From Hymenolepis diminuta (taxonomy: Eukaryota > Platyhelminthes > Cestoda > Cyclophyllidea > Hymenolepididae), in contig CAADRB010000006.1 in assembly GCA_900708905.1 (NCBI GenBank), positions 2,199,927-2,263,926 of the forward strand: a DNA stretch of 64,000 nucleotides, given 5' to 3'. Position numbers and translations under genes: made by a program. Under the pieces are notes generated by a model, which was given only the letters and a program-made list of their open reading frames with translations, did no database searches and was not told the origin of the DNA. This document shows positions 1 through 34,361 of this stretch, piece after piece (position 1 is the stretch's first letter; each line of letters opens with the position of its first letter).

Positions 1-21425
<21,425 letters not shown>

Positions 21426-22049
21426 AGAGATCGGGTAGATTGGAAATTGGTGCTAATCCTATTGCGCAAGCCATGCAATCATTCAAAAAGAATATTCTGT
21501 GATTATACAGTTCTCCCCTCCTAGTTTGCCTTCTTAATTACTTATTTCCTTCTTTCGTTTTATCTTCTGTTGTCTGAAAACGGTGGAGACTGCGCGGTGC
21601 TTAAAACTTGTACAAATTTTACGCTATCAAAAAACTCTCTCCCCTCCTCCACTGAAATCTTTCTTGTTCCTTTTTCTCCTCTTCTGCTCCGCCTATTACT
21701 TACGCGTACAACCTTAATACTCACTTGCATATACATAAATACATGCATATAGAAAAGCGATTTACCAAAAAAGTTACCACATCTTTTAAAATTTATTGAG
21801 AAAAAAGGTTCACTCTGATTCAGTGTGAGAAGAGAAAAGCCTAATGATATTAAACTGGCCGTTTTAAATGTATATCAATTATAATAACGTTAAATGGATC
21901 AACACCACGTTGATTGGTTAGCGTAGATGGGAAAGTATCAAAGCGTGCCTTACATGCACGATCAATGAGCAATCAAGATCTTCAACTCCATTAGGTATTA
22001 CCATTTTAGCCTGGCCCGCTTATTCAAATGTTCGTATTGATTATATTGG

Positions 22050-22055
22050 AATAAA
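22050..22055 (+). terminator. PPP1R16: Candidate poly(A) signal AATAAA downstream of PPP1R16
   Basis: AATAAA lies 625 bases after the stop codon. A second AATAAA at 22306-22311 is an alternative. Neither can be chosen without transcript data. Confidence 0.35.
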
Positions 22056-23206
22056 TAGTTTACTTTTACACACCAAGCCCTTGTGAATATTTAGGTGATC
22101 ATCCCCTCTTGACATATTTTTAAATGGAAAAAACTTCAGACTATTACCCTTGCGAATGCATGTTTCTGATTACTTTGTATTATATTGTTAGGATATGAAC
22201 TTGTAAACAGATTGTAGTTATTAGATACTATAGGTTAAAATACCAATGCAGGGCGGAGAAAAAATAGTTAAGCTTTGCCTGCACAAGCTCTACGAATTGC
22301 ATTTCAATAAAATTGAAAGGTGGTAGAGAAAATGGTAAATATTTAAATTAGGAGAGAACACGGGACTAAGTCAGTATCAGGATGATAAATAAGGAGAAAA
22401 TTCTGTTAAGCAGCTTATAAGCGGAGAAATAAGTCATAGGAGGAAAGGTGTGAAGCATACAACTTAAAGCGCAGAAAATTGCACTGATAATATACCGTGG
22501 ATAAGCACCAAGATCACTTCAAAACAAACTTGGTAGAAGAAAGAAGTGGAAAAATTTAATCAGTGCGTTCCAGTCAAGAAGTCAGAATTCGGTCGAAAGT
22601 GGATGAGAACCCTGCAACTATTAGAAATGTGCTTAAGGTGTTTTACATCGCTTTACATTATACACCCATGCCATAAACTGCAGCTAAAATAACTAAGAAT
22701 GTGATCACAGAACTGTTGTAATTTATTTTCACGATAATCCTGTGGCTTTAGGACAATCAAGAGTTTGACGTTATTAGGTGACTCTTTGATCTATACCCTT
22801 GGGTTTTTATTCCCTAATCCGTACGCTGTGATTTTCTCTGCGCATTTAGCTGAGGTTATTTAGGTTTGCAAATACTTAGGTAAAAGTTAAAACTCTGTGA
22901 TAAATAGAATAAAGAGTAATGTGATATGAAGTTCCAAACAGAATGAATATAGTTATGTGATTCCGCTCATCATATGTCACTGAAATGTTTATAATTGACT
23001 ATTCAATAATATTAAGAATTAATACTCTCAAGGAACATTTGAAAAAATACTATAAAATGCGATCTTATTTAAAATTTCTATTACACTTGCATATTTTCTT
23101 GTCGCTTCTCAGGACTTATTTATAACCTTGTATGATGTTTCTCGAATTTTTTTATTCATTATTATCATTCGCAACAATTCAAAAAAAATATTTCAATTTT
23201 CAATTG

Positions 23207-23475
23207 TGAGAACCAAATGACATCGAATAACAATAAATCCAACAAGTGATAAGGGGGAGAGGATCGAAGTGATCTTGAGAGCAACGTCAAGGTACAAAGA
23301 AGTCTTACTTCTTTTGATTTTTGGATTCGGACTTTATGATATTCCCGTTCAAAAATCAAGTCTTAGGATTCATTCCCTGGATTTTAGCAAATGCTTGCCT
23401 ATGATTTTCAATGCTTAATAGCCAGTATTATTAAATGAGGAAGTATCAGTCTTACCGCCCCATTTTTTCTTCCTA
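23207..23475 (+). repeat. Dispersed repeat, copy 2 (first copy at 1692-1915)
   Basis: Collinear with the copy at 1692-1915: CGTCAAGGT, CTTACTTC, TGATTTTTGGATTCGG, TTCCCTGGATTTTAGCAAAT and a CATTTTTTCTTCCTATG-like end. This copy is longer by internal insertions near 23330-23365. Same orientation as copy 1. Confidence 0.6.
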
Positions 23476-26400
23476 TGGTTGACAAGTCATATAATCTTAT
23501 ATCGTATCCTTAGTTTACAGTCATAGCATAGCGAAGATGAGGTAGATAAAAATTTTAAGTTAGCAGACCTCCTATTCTCCACCAAGTAATCGCCTCACCG
23601 TGTGGAGATTACTTGATATTTTTTTGAATATTTAAATCTTTGGAGATCTTTGCATGGAATCGTCACAAGATCACTCCCCCCTTTATCTATCTTCATATTA
23701 TTTTCATTATCTTATTAGTTGGTGGTCAAGATACATTATTTCAGGACTTGCAATCCATTAATGAAACTGCATTGGTAATTAAATCTAGTCTTCGAACTTA
23801 ATACGATGCCACAGAGGTATTTGTTTGCTTGCATAAATGACTGTCAATGCACTTAAATGTCGTTAAATTGTACTCTTTGTGAGCAGTACTTTCTAAGTTT
23901 GAGTGAGTGAATTATAGTCATTCTGTTTGCAGAGATTTCTCATGTCCTTACAAATGAGGAAGGAAATTGTACTGAATAGTTTAATTTCCCCGTTCTCTGA
24001 AAAGTAATGATATTTTTCACAATGTTCCCAACCGGTGATCTTGTAGACTCGATGATACGAGTAAGAAGAAGAGTAAAACAAAAACAAACAACCGCATACC
24101 AATTTACCCTGAGTGAAATCCAGTGAATTTTGTTATATTTTGAAAAATCTATTTTTAGCTGGTCTTGACTGTAATATACGAATTAATCAGAGCAGTATGA
24201 CAAACCACGGAATTAATTTGACCAATCAGCAATCTTGATACCCTAGAATTAATTACCTATTTCTTCTCGACTCACCCCTCGTTTCTGGCTTTATTGAACT
24301 CGCAATCTCTAATCCCTTTATTCATATTATTCTCCAGGATTAAAACGTGTATGTTTTGTGCATTGCATGGGTAAAAATAGGACAAAAGAAGATAGAACTC
24401 CTAGTCGCTTTCTTTTTTTTTTTAAATAATGGAGTCTGCTTGAATAAATGAACCAATCACAAGGGAGATGTTTAAATTATGATCAGCCATGATGCATAAA
24501 CCAAATAACCAAGACTATTTTATTCATTTCCTATTTTCCCATAGAAGAAAATATGTCAGTAGTATATAAAGAGAGCAAATTAGGTCACATATTTGCTTTG
24601 AATAATGCAATAAAGATGTAATATGGTTTTATGATTTCGTACTACAATGGGAGGAACTTTAAAATACCTTCATCCGGTTATAACAAATTGGACTTTACTA
24701 CTTATCATGTAGGAAAGGGAAATGGTTGAAATCCGGATGTACTTGAATGAATAACCATTTATGGTGAATATAAAGTCATGTCACTTATTTAATCTGAGCG
24801 GAGAGAACGGAGAGAACTCCTAGCTCAACAAGAATTTGTTGGTCACTTTATTAAGAAAAAATGACAACTTGAATATAACTTGGATAGGGAGAACTGCTCA
24901 ATTAACCAATAATATGGACGAGAGTAGAATTCATCACTAAACAAAAGAAAATAAGAAAAGCAATAGCGAACCGAGACACTAATTCCACTCACAGAATTCC
25001 CTTACTTTTGTTCAGATCAACAACTTCACTCCGTTCTGCTTCCTATCGGTGCTATCATACTCAGCAAAGTTTTAGGCAAACTAAAACAAAATTCACTGTT
25101 AATATTACATTTTTGGTAAAATAAAAGCAGAACTGAAAATAAGTTTTTTTCATTTGAATTTAAGAAAATGCTCACTCGGCCATGGAATGCCTTCCGGGTA
25201 GGTTAGTTTACAGGAATTCTTTCCTCATTGAGAGTAACTTTCTCTGTAATTTCTAAATTACTGCTTGATTTCTCCAAAAATTTTTAGTATTTTTTCTTGA
25301 CTTCTTCACTGACTAAAAAGTTTCATCAATGGTACTATCACTATTTCCATTCAAGCTGAGGGCATGTTGTTTTAGCTTTATTGTGTGGTTGATACGATGG
25401 AAATCGTCAACGTTATCGAGTTATTTTTTTCTATTTACTCAAAACTAATGAAGGGGAATGTTTGACAACAAGTCTATTCAATTTTAGAACATATTAAAGA
25501 ACTGAAATGGAAATTGAAAGGAAAAGCCTAAAAAATTTATTGACTACTTCTTGTGCATATTGATGATTTCATTTTCAAGCTCAATTTTCTTTTGTAGCTT
25601 TGATTTGTAATGTTCGCATTTGAAGGCTTCATCCAAAGAAGCCGTTTCATTCATGCTCATTTTTTATTCATTTGTCTAATGTTGCAGGCCAGCCTAGTAT
25701 TCAAAATGGTCATAAGAAAGTAAACAGCGAAACAGTCATACTGCCAATTTCTTCTTTACAAATTTAATGCATTCAACAGGAAGTTTCTTTAAACTAACAG
25801 AGTCTACAGGCGTTCAAGTAGAATTTAATACTTAAGAAAATGTTACATCAAATCTTAAGTCTTAAAGAGATATTTGATGGTAGAAAATTTATAAGAAAAT
25901 TGAAATGATGTCCGAAGGCACATTCAAACTAGAATTTCTAGCTTTCTTCTGTTTTCTCAATTTAATTTTTCATCAGGATCTAGTCTGTTCTTTGCAGTTG
26001 AGTGTTTGTTTATTGAAAAATAATAAAAATGATGTTTCGTCACTTGTTGCACCTTTAGAGGACGGAATGGAATGGGAACGGAACGTGCAGTATACAGCTA
26101 ATTAATAGAAGTGAATTGCACCTGCATGAAAAGTTCTGGAATGACTCACTCCTATTAGTATATCGGCCAACACGCTGCAAATTCCAAAATAAGCGCAGAA
26201 ATATCGAGACTACTACAGGTAACCTTGAAACTATAGATCTTCTACAAATGGGGAAAACCTAATCAACTAAGCAAAATAAATCCAATATATTTAAAGGTGA
26301 ATCACATATTGATTTTTGTAAAGAAGATTTCTTGAGTATTCTTTATCGTATCATATGTTTCAGAAGCCTATGTTCTAATTAAAGTTATTGAGGTTGCTCC

Positions 26401-27540
26401 GAATATTTACAGAAACTAATTTTTGAGGAAATGATTAGCTTGTGGTTTTATCTTCTGATGATCCTCCAAGCAGTATCCTGCTTGGAGAATTACTTCAAAA
26501 TGTTTATCAGTCAGTTTATCGCTTAACTTCTTAATGAGTCAGTAAGATGTATGAAAAACTGATGGCCAAATTACTTTTTAATGTTTTCGACTCTTACTAT
26601 CCCCCAACTTTAAAGAATATTTTAGCAAAAACCAAGAACACAGATGTCGAAATAAAATTGATAAAAATCAAGTGTATAGAACTTTTAAAATTATCACTTT
26701 AAATGCCCTCATCGTATACAAAATCCATCGCTTTCTAAAAATATTAAATTTGGACCTTGAATAAATGTGGCAGCAAAATATGGTTTTAAAACGGGCAAAA
26801 AGTTGATTAATCGGCTATCTTATCTTTTATGGTGATTTTTCGAGCGATTCTCAAAATTATGCGTTGAGATCTTATATTTAGACAAATAATAAAAATTTCC
26901 AAGATGCTATTGGTCCAATGTCTATTCACTTTTAAAAAGAAACTTTTGACTATTACTTCGAAAAGCTAAATGTCTCATTAATAATAAATTTCAGTTTTTG
27001 ACAATTCGATTACAATTTCGGTTAATTCTCCCAAAATCTAACAGCCAAAGTATTCGGATTCGGAGAACTTTCAGTCTCAAAAAGTGGGAATGTGGACAGT
27101 TTTAAAAGTCTGCCAAAATGCTTTTTCCCTATTTTAAAGAACTTAAAAAATTCAGTTGCGGAGGAGGTGAGGACTTGCCGTCTTGCATATTCCGAACTTA
27201 AGTAACGTCGACATATATTCAACACCGCTGGCTCTTTCAGAGGAGAACTTTAGAACCTATGTAAATTTTCAACCATTCATTTAGCGTCAAAATACTTACT
27301 ACCGTATGCAGAATTGTTTACATTCGTTTCATTTTTTAATTACCAAACAAATAGACCTTATCAAATTATGCAAAGATCTTTTAGCGTTTTGATTATGTCA
27401 GATTATAAACTCACCTAGATTTTCGAATGCAAAGACACAAAATAGTCAATGATGAGTCATTACAGAAGCCCATGCTCGGATCGTAAAATGCAGGTTATAT
27501 ATCGAAGTCCCAGGCGGTTTAAGAAACTGTTATCCTTGAA

Positions 27541-27735
27541 TATGTTCGACAGTGATGCAGTGGTCAAAGTGCAAATCTCCCAAGTAAGAGATCACGAGAT
27601 CTATATCCATCGCACATATCCAGTGGCTTAGGTGATCAACAGTCCTGGTTAATTCTGGTCAAAGAGAGAGATGGTAGAATGTGAGTTTCTCATAAATGGG
27701 GTTCCAAAATACCTTCACTCTGCCGTAGTCAAGTG
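27541..27735 (+). repeat. tRNA-derived SINE, copy A
   Basis: The head AGTGATGCAGTGGTCAAAG resembles tRNA box A (TGGYNNAGTGG). It is followed by AAGTAAGAGATCACGAGAT and, about 90 bases later, by GGTAGAATGTGAGTTTCTCA. The minus strand at 57341-57515 has the same blocks in the same order and spacing (GCAGTGGCCAA, GTCACGAGAT, AGAGTGTGAGTTTCTCATAA). The shared tail rules out two independent tRNA relics. Confidence 0.7.
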
Positions 27736-30540
27736 CGGTGCACATTTCTCCAATAGGCTTAGGAAGTGTATGCTTAGGTATAATCTGATTATTAAATTAA
27801 AACTTTTTTATCTTTTGCTACATAAAAGAAAATGATATTTTCCCCAAAAATAATTCTTATATGTAACATTCCTTATTTTCCACCGTTTAATTCCCTTTTA
27901 TTCGTCTGTATTTATTAACATTACTGTGAGTAAATTACTTTAAATAGATTTCGTCTAACATAAATCAACCTATCGATATGAAAACGTGCGTCTTATTCAG
28001 ATATGGTGGATTGGATTGCTTTGATTGTGGTGTTGTTGGGTTGTACTTGTAACTAGTGCAATTTCTTAGGGAATCTAAGAGTCAAGAAGAGCAGATCATA
28101 ACATCATTCTTAAATTATAAAACTGATTATCATCAATTAATAATTTATGACACTTTCAAAATGGGGAATTAGTCCACAATTACTCTGTAAATGGTCAGAA
28201 ATCTTTCACTGGCATCATTTGAAAATACTATTTGCATTGTAAGACATAATAATACCTAGTGTTATGCATATGAAATGTTAACATAGATAGCGTTTTGTAA
28301 TACGTAACTGTTGTCAAATTTTTCAAGTTTTCTGATCAAATCCCTGTCTAGATAAGATTGCTTTAGATAGGACATGGAAGTGTGAGCTATGTTCAACTCG
28401 TACAGACAAAGTGAAAAGTTCGATTTTTCTGTGTCAATGCAAACCAAACATTTACAAATTTTAATCATGGAATGGCATGTAAGCGTGCAAAGTAGCAAAA
28501 TATTTCGGGGTGAATAGAATGCCAGAAACATTGAGTTGGCAAATGTGCCAAAAACTCACTTTTGTGAGCTGACATCTGGGATTCTGGGGAGTATTTATCA
28601 GCGATATTCAGAGCTTATTGATCAGTTTATTTAAGTTAATGGTCGTTCGAACCATTTTGATCCCTTTGTATCTACTTACACCGATAAGTAGGTAGAAGAG
28701 CTCACTATATTCCACTCAAGGTGATAAATATCTAATCCGTTATTAGAACTGATTGATTTTCTTAACATGACAAATATTGATTGAATGTATACCACCTTTA
28801 ATTGGCTATCAGATATTGGATCACGATTTTAATGCTTAAATACAAATTGATTTTCAAAATTTACGTGATTCTCTTATGCTTCTTATTTACTATTAAAAAT
28901 TGGATTGATAATTAAAATATTTTATATAAAATTAGGGAAGTACTTATCAATTTTTATAAGAGGTCTTTTGACAATAATACGTTTTTATAGCAGTTGTAAT
29001 TAAATACCTTTCATGTCGATACCAATACGTGGAATTTTCAGTTAACCTCTTTGTATTCCCACTATGCTTCCGAAAAGAGTAAAATTTATAGCAGTTTATC
29101 TGGTGCAAATGTTTGCTTGATTTCGACTTTCAGATGAATATATATATGTACATATAGGTAATTCTTTAGATTAATAATGAGTGCAGAACATTTAGCAGAT
29201 TTCAGAGTATCATATCACAACCCAGTTTTTATGTGCTCTCTTATTTCTTGTCGGTGTCAAATATACAAGTATTTTCACTCTACTCCCAGACTTCTGATTT
29301 GGGAAAGGCTGTGGTTCCTGTTAGCTTTTATGGAAATCATTAGTTTTGTAAGAAAGTAGACAGCAATGGTAATTCATTTGATAAGATACAGTGCCACTTC
29401 ATGTATTTTACAACATCTTTCTTCTGTGTATTCTCTCGTATTTGAAAGAATGATTTGATTATAAATACAAACTGTGTTTCATGTACCTATAAGTTGGATT
29501 AGTATTTTTTAAGTTGATGGGTCAAATAAAGTGAAGGCTCCTAGGAATTAGTTCTAGAACAGAAAATGGTTGGCGCTTACCGTAATGCTCATAATTATTG
29601 GTAAAAATAGACCGTAGTGACATAGTTTCATTCATTTCAAATTCAATTCTTGACCGAGTTTATTTACTTGTCACCTCTCATGTGACTCTCGACTCTCCAT
29701 GTTCTGTAGGCGTTTTTTATCTCTGCGTGTGTGGATGTGTTTTATTCATTCCATTATCTTTGCATTAGCCGTTCGTTTCAAGCATATTGCTTTACTTAAT
29801 TTATTCAAACAGATTCACTCTAGCTAGCACAAACAAGAAGACGGGTTTGCTTAAAGTATCTCCCGTTTGTTTTCCCCTCTAAATGGGATAAATTCGCAGA
29901 AGGAATTGACCAATTTAAGTTCAGTAGGCTGATCTACTCACATGAGTATATTGAATTTGGCAAGGATCTGTCATTTTGACAGATTTGCTTTAAGCACTTA
30001 ATGAAAGATGCATTCTATATAATGGATTTGACGAAGAGAAATTTTTTAAATATCCCTTAGGTTTTATAAATGAAAATGAGAGTCGATGCATCAAAATTTT
30101 GAGCGATGTTGGTAAGCATTTGTATCAAATTATTAAAATAAGACATCAAATAGTCCCATTTTAACCAGAAATTATAAATATTTAAATATTTTAGATTAGA
30201 ATTTCTTTATATATATATACTTTATAAATGAATTGTAAAAAATTAATAGTTAGATTATGATAAAAATTGTGGAGCAGAATATTGCCACACCCAGTCACTT
30301 GTAACTCTACCTTATCTCGAGTAGAAGTTGAAGTAAATGAGCACTTCATTATTCGTTCTTGAGCTCTGTTATGTTTAAAATGACCTCGGCTTAGGTAAAA
30401 GATCGCGAACATGGACTTTTCCAATAAGACGGATCAAATAATAAGGGGAGAGAGCGTTATATTCCTTAAAACAAAATCGAAAACTCAATGCTTCCATCTT
30501 TTAATAACAGTAACGGTTGGGTAAGATCTATGTTACATAA

Positions 30541-32205
30541 ACTTATTGGCCTCCAAAATAGCGACTGATCCCAAAACTATATTACAACACAGGATTATTG
30601 TATTAATAGGCTTTACTCATAATGATTCAGGGCAATGAAGACGGAATAAAAATGAAAATTTTATTTCTTGCATTAATTTTTCTTAGGTGGAAATTTATCC
30701 AACACTTCTCGGTGAAAGTTATTTATCCATACGTTCGAGCGTTTTATCCGACTTGATCCCTTTTCGAAGTCATCTGGAACGTCCAAAGTAATGATCAGAC
30801 CGATGATTGCGCTATGTCTCCGGAGTTTCGAAATTTCAAGGAAGAAGGAGGTCACATGTGTTCAGATAAATCTCTCTATGACTCGTTTTTGGTTCGAAAA
30901 ATGAAATTGCGTATCAAGACAGGTGTTTGCGATAGGTCACCCCGATTTGGACACCAACATTAGGTGTTGTCCGGTACCTAAACTGTGAAGAACTAAGAAT
31001 CTCTTCTTCTATTATGCCATAAGAGTTTATATTTCACATTGTCATCCGGATCACTGAAGTTAGACGAGAAGTGAGAATGGGTGTTATTAAGACCATAGCA
31101 AAAGTCCTCAAATTGGGTAGAAGTGAATTGAGTGACATTTTTGAACAAAATAACTTTTGGTGCGCTCTGATTGCCAAATACCTAGCGGAAGCTGTTAATA
31201 ACGCTGCCCGTTGTGACAGACTTAATGAGTATAACCTCAGACCACTTTGAATACGAATTAAGCAGGAATAGATAGGAAATTGCTAGAATGGGTCCAACAA
31301 GACGGAGATCAATGTTAGATCAAGAAACGTCAGTTTGAGAGCATATAATACCTTGATGATAAAGAAATGCAGCCTCGACTAAATTTTTACACTATTCCAC
31401 TTGTCAGATAAAACAAGTTTAGCAAGACCGATTTTCTCGGGTTGCCTTCATTCATCATCCATCGGTGCCAATCGTCTATAACGGGAGACAAGTTTCGGTT
31501 ATACTCGAATGTGATTGCATTGATCTAGACAGTTTGAAAATTTGTCTGGTGATTACACAAGCAGAATCTGGGGACTAATTGTTGCTTGGGCACAGTAGGC
31601 TCAGAGACAAGTCTTACTGGAACAACTTTGGCATGAAAAATCCCACAGATGGTGCGGGACCCGTTACTTCTACAGTAACTCTGACTGATGGGTGTAATTT
31701 CATGTCATCATTGGCCCCCTGAACGAGGGTTGCAGTTTGAAACACCACAGGAAAGACAGGCGCAATAGGAGATTGAATAGAATTTTTAGAAGAATTTAGA
31801 GAAACGATGGTTGTTGATGTGTTAGAAACATCAGAAGACATTCTGTTCTCAATTTTTAAGGAAGGAATCTTGATTTCTACAGACAAGCTCTCAAAAATTT
31901 TTTAAAATAGTGAGAAATCTACTGTTTTTTAAGAAATTGAGGACTTTTTTTGCTTTCGACAGAGATGGGAAATAATATCCGTTGCCGTTTATTATAATTT
32001 GATTAGCCTTCCGAAATAGCAAGTGATCCTAAAACTCAGTAATAACACGGGATTACCTTAATTGGTAGGTTAGACTCTAAAATTACGTAAGGCAACGATC
32101 CTGCAATTTACTACATTTTAACAAATATGCAACTTTTCTGAATAATTAACAATAAATTTTTAATTTAATTTTTCTTAAATAAAAAGTATTCTTTTTTATT
32201 CAACA
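30541..32205 (-). mobile_element. Small LTR-like retroelement, apparently non-autonomous, copy 1
   Basis: Two direct repeats of about 150-190 bp bracket the element: about 30541-30690 and 32000-32205. Both contain the series GCCT(C/T)C(A/C)(A/G)AAATAGC, GATCC(C/T)AAAACT, then a variant of AACACGGGATTA, and end TTAATTTTTCTTA. The roughly 1.3-kb interior matches a second copy at 62640-64000, for instance around ACCATAGCAAAAGTCCTCAA, GAAATTGCTAGAATGGGTCC and AGAATTTTTAGAAGAA. The longest interior frame is 90 codons on the minus strand (31614-31886) and shows no reverse transcriptase, integrase or protease motif. Size and lack of coding fit a miniature LTR element. Primer-binding site, polypurine tract and TG...CA ends were not resolved. 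Orientation (minus) is inferred only from the better frames on that strand. Confidence 0.6.
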
Positions 32206-34361
32206 GTCCTTCAACTATGAAAGAGTAAAAGGAATCTGAAGTGTACTAAACTGCCAAGGCTGACCATCAATCGCATATCGAACAAGTGCAGGCGTGTGTA
32301 GGGGCCTCCCAGCCAACCAGCAATCAATTCGTACGGTGCAGCTTTAATCGTGCTCAATTACTAAGCATTTTTGCAGTAAAACTCTCTATACATGATACCC
32401 TTTGTGTTCTCGCTACTTTGGATGTAGCCTAGTTAATTTTGGGTGCAATTTATACCAGAAAAATTTACCGGAGGCCAATTGCACTTTTCTGTAGCTTATT
32501 GGACTTCTAAAAGGATTGCTAAGATCCAGCTAAGGGCTTAGGTGTGCAGTATCCGCTACAGAACTTCCAAGTTTTAAGTTCTTTCAGCTGATTTGTCTGC
32601 ATTACTGTGCCGTTTTTTTCATCAGTTGGATTTTGGCATGTCAGGTTATGAAAAATTCGTTTTATATAACGGGTTCTAAAATTTGGGAGATCTGTTTTGG
32701 TTTGGAAATGATTGTTGACAATATAGATGAACATTTGTATTTTAGATGGCGACACTTTTAGGGGTAAATTATTTGCATTTAGATATTTATTTTCTGAATT
32801 TTCCGTATTTATAAATTTATAATTGATTAAAGGAGTTAAGCAAAACCAATAACTTTAATGGCCCATATGTTTTAAACCAGAATGTGAAGTTGATTCTCTC
32901 TTAATATTTCAGACGTATATATCCCAGGTATTACAGATAAGATGAGGTAGGTGGAATCGTTCAAGACATACGTTGCAACGCTGACATGACATTAGCAAAA
33001 AACCAAAAATTCTGATTGACAAAAGTGCCGAGGTTTAACATATAGGTGATCCATCCACATTTTGGAATGCTTCCATAACCCAGTCTGTTTTATTTATGAA
33101 ATTTCAAAACAATGTGTGGCTGAGCAGAGATATTAAGGCGTTTAATACATTTCCATATCATTTTCTACTGAAATAAATCAGTAGAAAGTCAATTTCGTTT
33201 GTTCCTAAAATAAAGTGTCCTGACAACGCGATTTGCTGATACTGTGGATCCCCTCATTACTGATGCATCGGCTACCATGATCGTAATGTTAGTCGTGTAT
33301 TAAAGATAGTAAAATATGTTAATTGTATTTTATTCCTCTGGGAAGGTTTTGTCAATTACAATTTCCCGTCCTCCATATTTCACCATCATTGCTAACCATA
33401 ATCAGCAACTTAATTATAAACTGGCCCAACTTAGTAATTGATAAAAATGAAGCATAGCTGTTACTGAGAATTAGAGTAAAAAATGCAAAAGACGATTTAT
33501 GATACCGATGGTTGAGAAATAAATTCAATTTATATATAATCAGGGGATCACCAACTCTCCATCTTGTGTAAAAAAAATATTCGAGCCACTCTAATTTTAT
33601 AAGTCAGACAAAGTTGCGCATATGTATATATTCCTATGGATTTAAAACCATAAACTTAGATGTTCTTAATCGAGCTCTCTATTCCTTTCTTGATTAGTTG
33701 TGATAATTAACAAATATCTGAATACAGAAAATTTTCTTATTAACTGTCTGGTAAGACGAATCAAAGCATAGGCCAGACAGCCGCATCTTACTCGTTGAAA
33801 TCGGTGAGAAACTGAGAGACGCAGATGAGGCTGAGACTGCTCATTATCAAGAACCTAATTTAAGATAGCCTCGTGAGTTCCCAACCATTCGTAGATATAC
33901 ATAGCCCATAATTCTATATAAACTGAATGGGGAGCGGAATGGCAGGATCCGCTATCCGCGTCACTTTCATCATCCATCAACTTCATTTTTCTTCCCATAA
34001 CCAAGACCGTAACTTGAGAATCCATGGTTACTAATGAAAAATACTTAAACAAGCATATTCCAAGTGCTAAAATCTCAGCTATTCACAGCAACTAACAGTC
34101 ACCAAATCGTCGTTTTGATCTACCAGATGCTCAAATGATTCCTTAATCTTTCTTGATAAATCGGCTTACCTAATGCGTTGAGTTCCATCCTGACCCTTTC
34201 AAAGCTACAAAATCTCTACTAATACCAAATCGTTAACTGTACAAATATACAATAACTATCCCTATCTACCCCAAACTAAACAGGGAAAAACACAAATATT
34301 AATAAGTATAAAAAGCATAATTACTAATAGATTGATTAATTAAATGCAAATATAAAAAATC

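Larger units (their letters stand above)
21426..34361. other. Gene-poor region between PPP1R16 and GTF2H1 (about 13 kb)
   Basis: This lies between the 3' ends of two convergent genes. It includes the 3' UTR of PPP1R16, a dispersed repeat (23207-23475), a SINE (27541-27735) and an LTR-like element (30541-32205). Remaining open frames are under 90 codons with no recognisable domain. One minus-strand frame at 33855-34052 has an acidic DDESDADSGS stretch, but I found no splice or family support. Confidence 0.6.

Noticed and set aside
27022..27225. Minus-strand 67-codon frame with ETESSPNPNTL, resembling the start of an NFU1 iron-sulfur scaffold domain
   Set aside because: The match covers only about ten residues. 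The frame stops shortly after, and no NFU C-terminal CxxC exon was found on that strand nearby. It could be chance or a relic exon.
33855..34052. Minus-strand 65-codon frame with DDESDADSGS downstream of GTF2H1
   Set aside because: No family match, no splice partner, and compositional acidity alone is not enough to call a gene.
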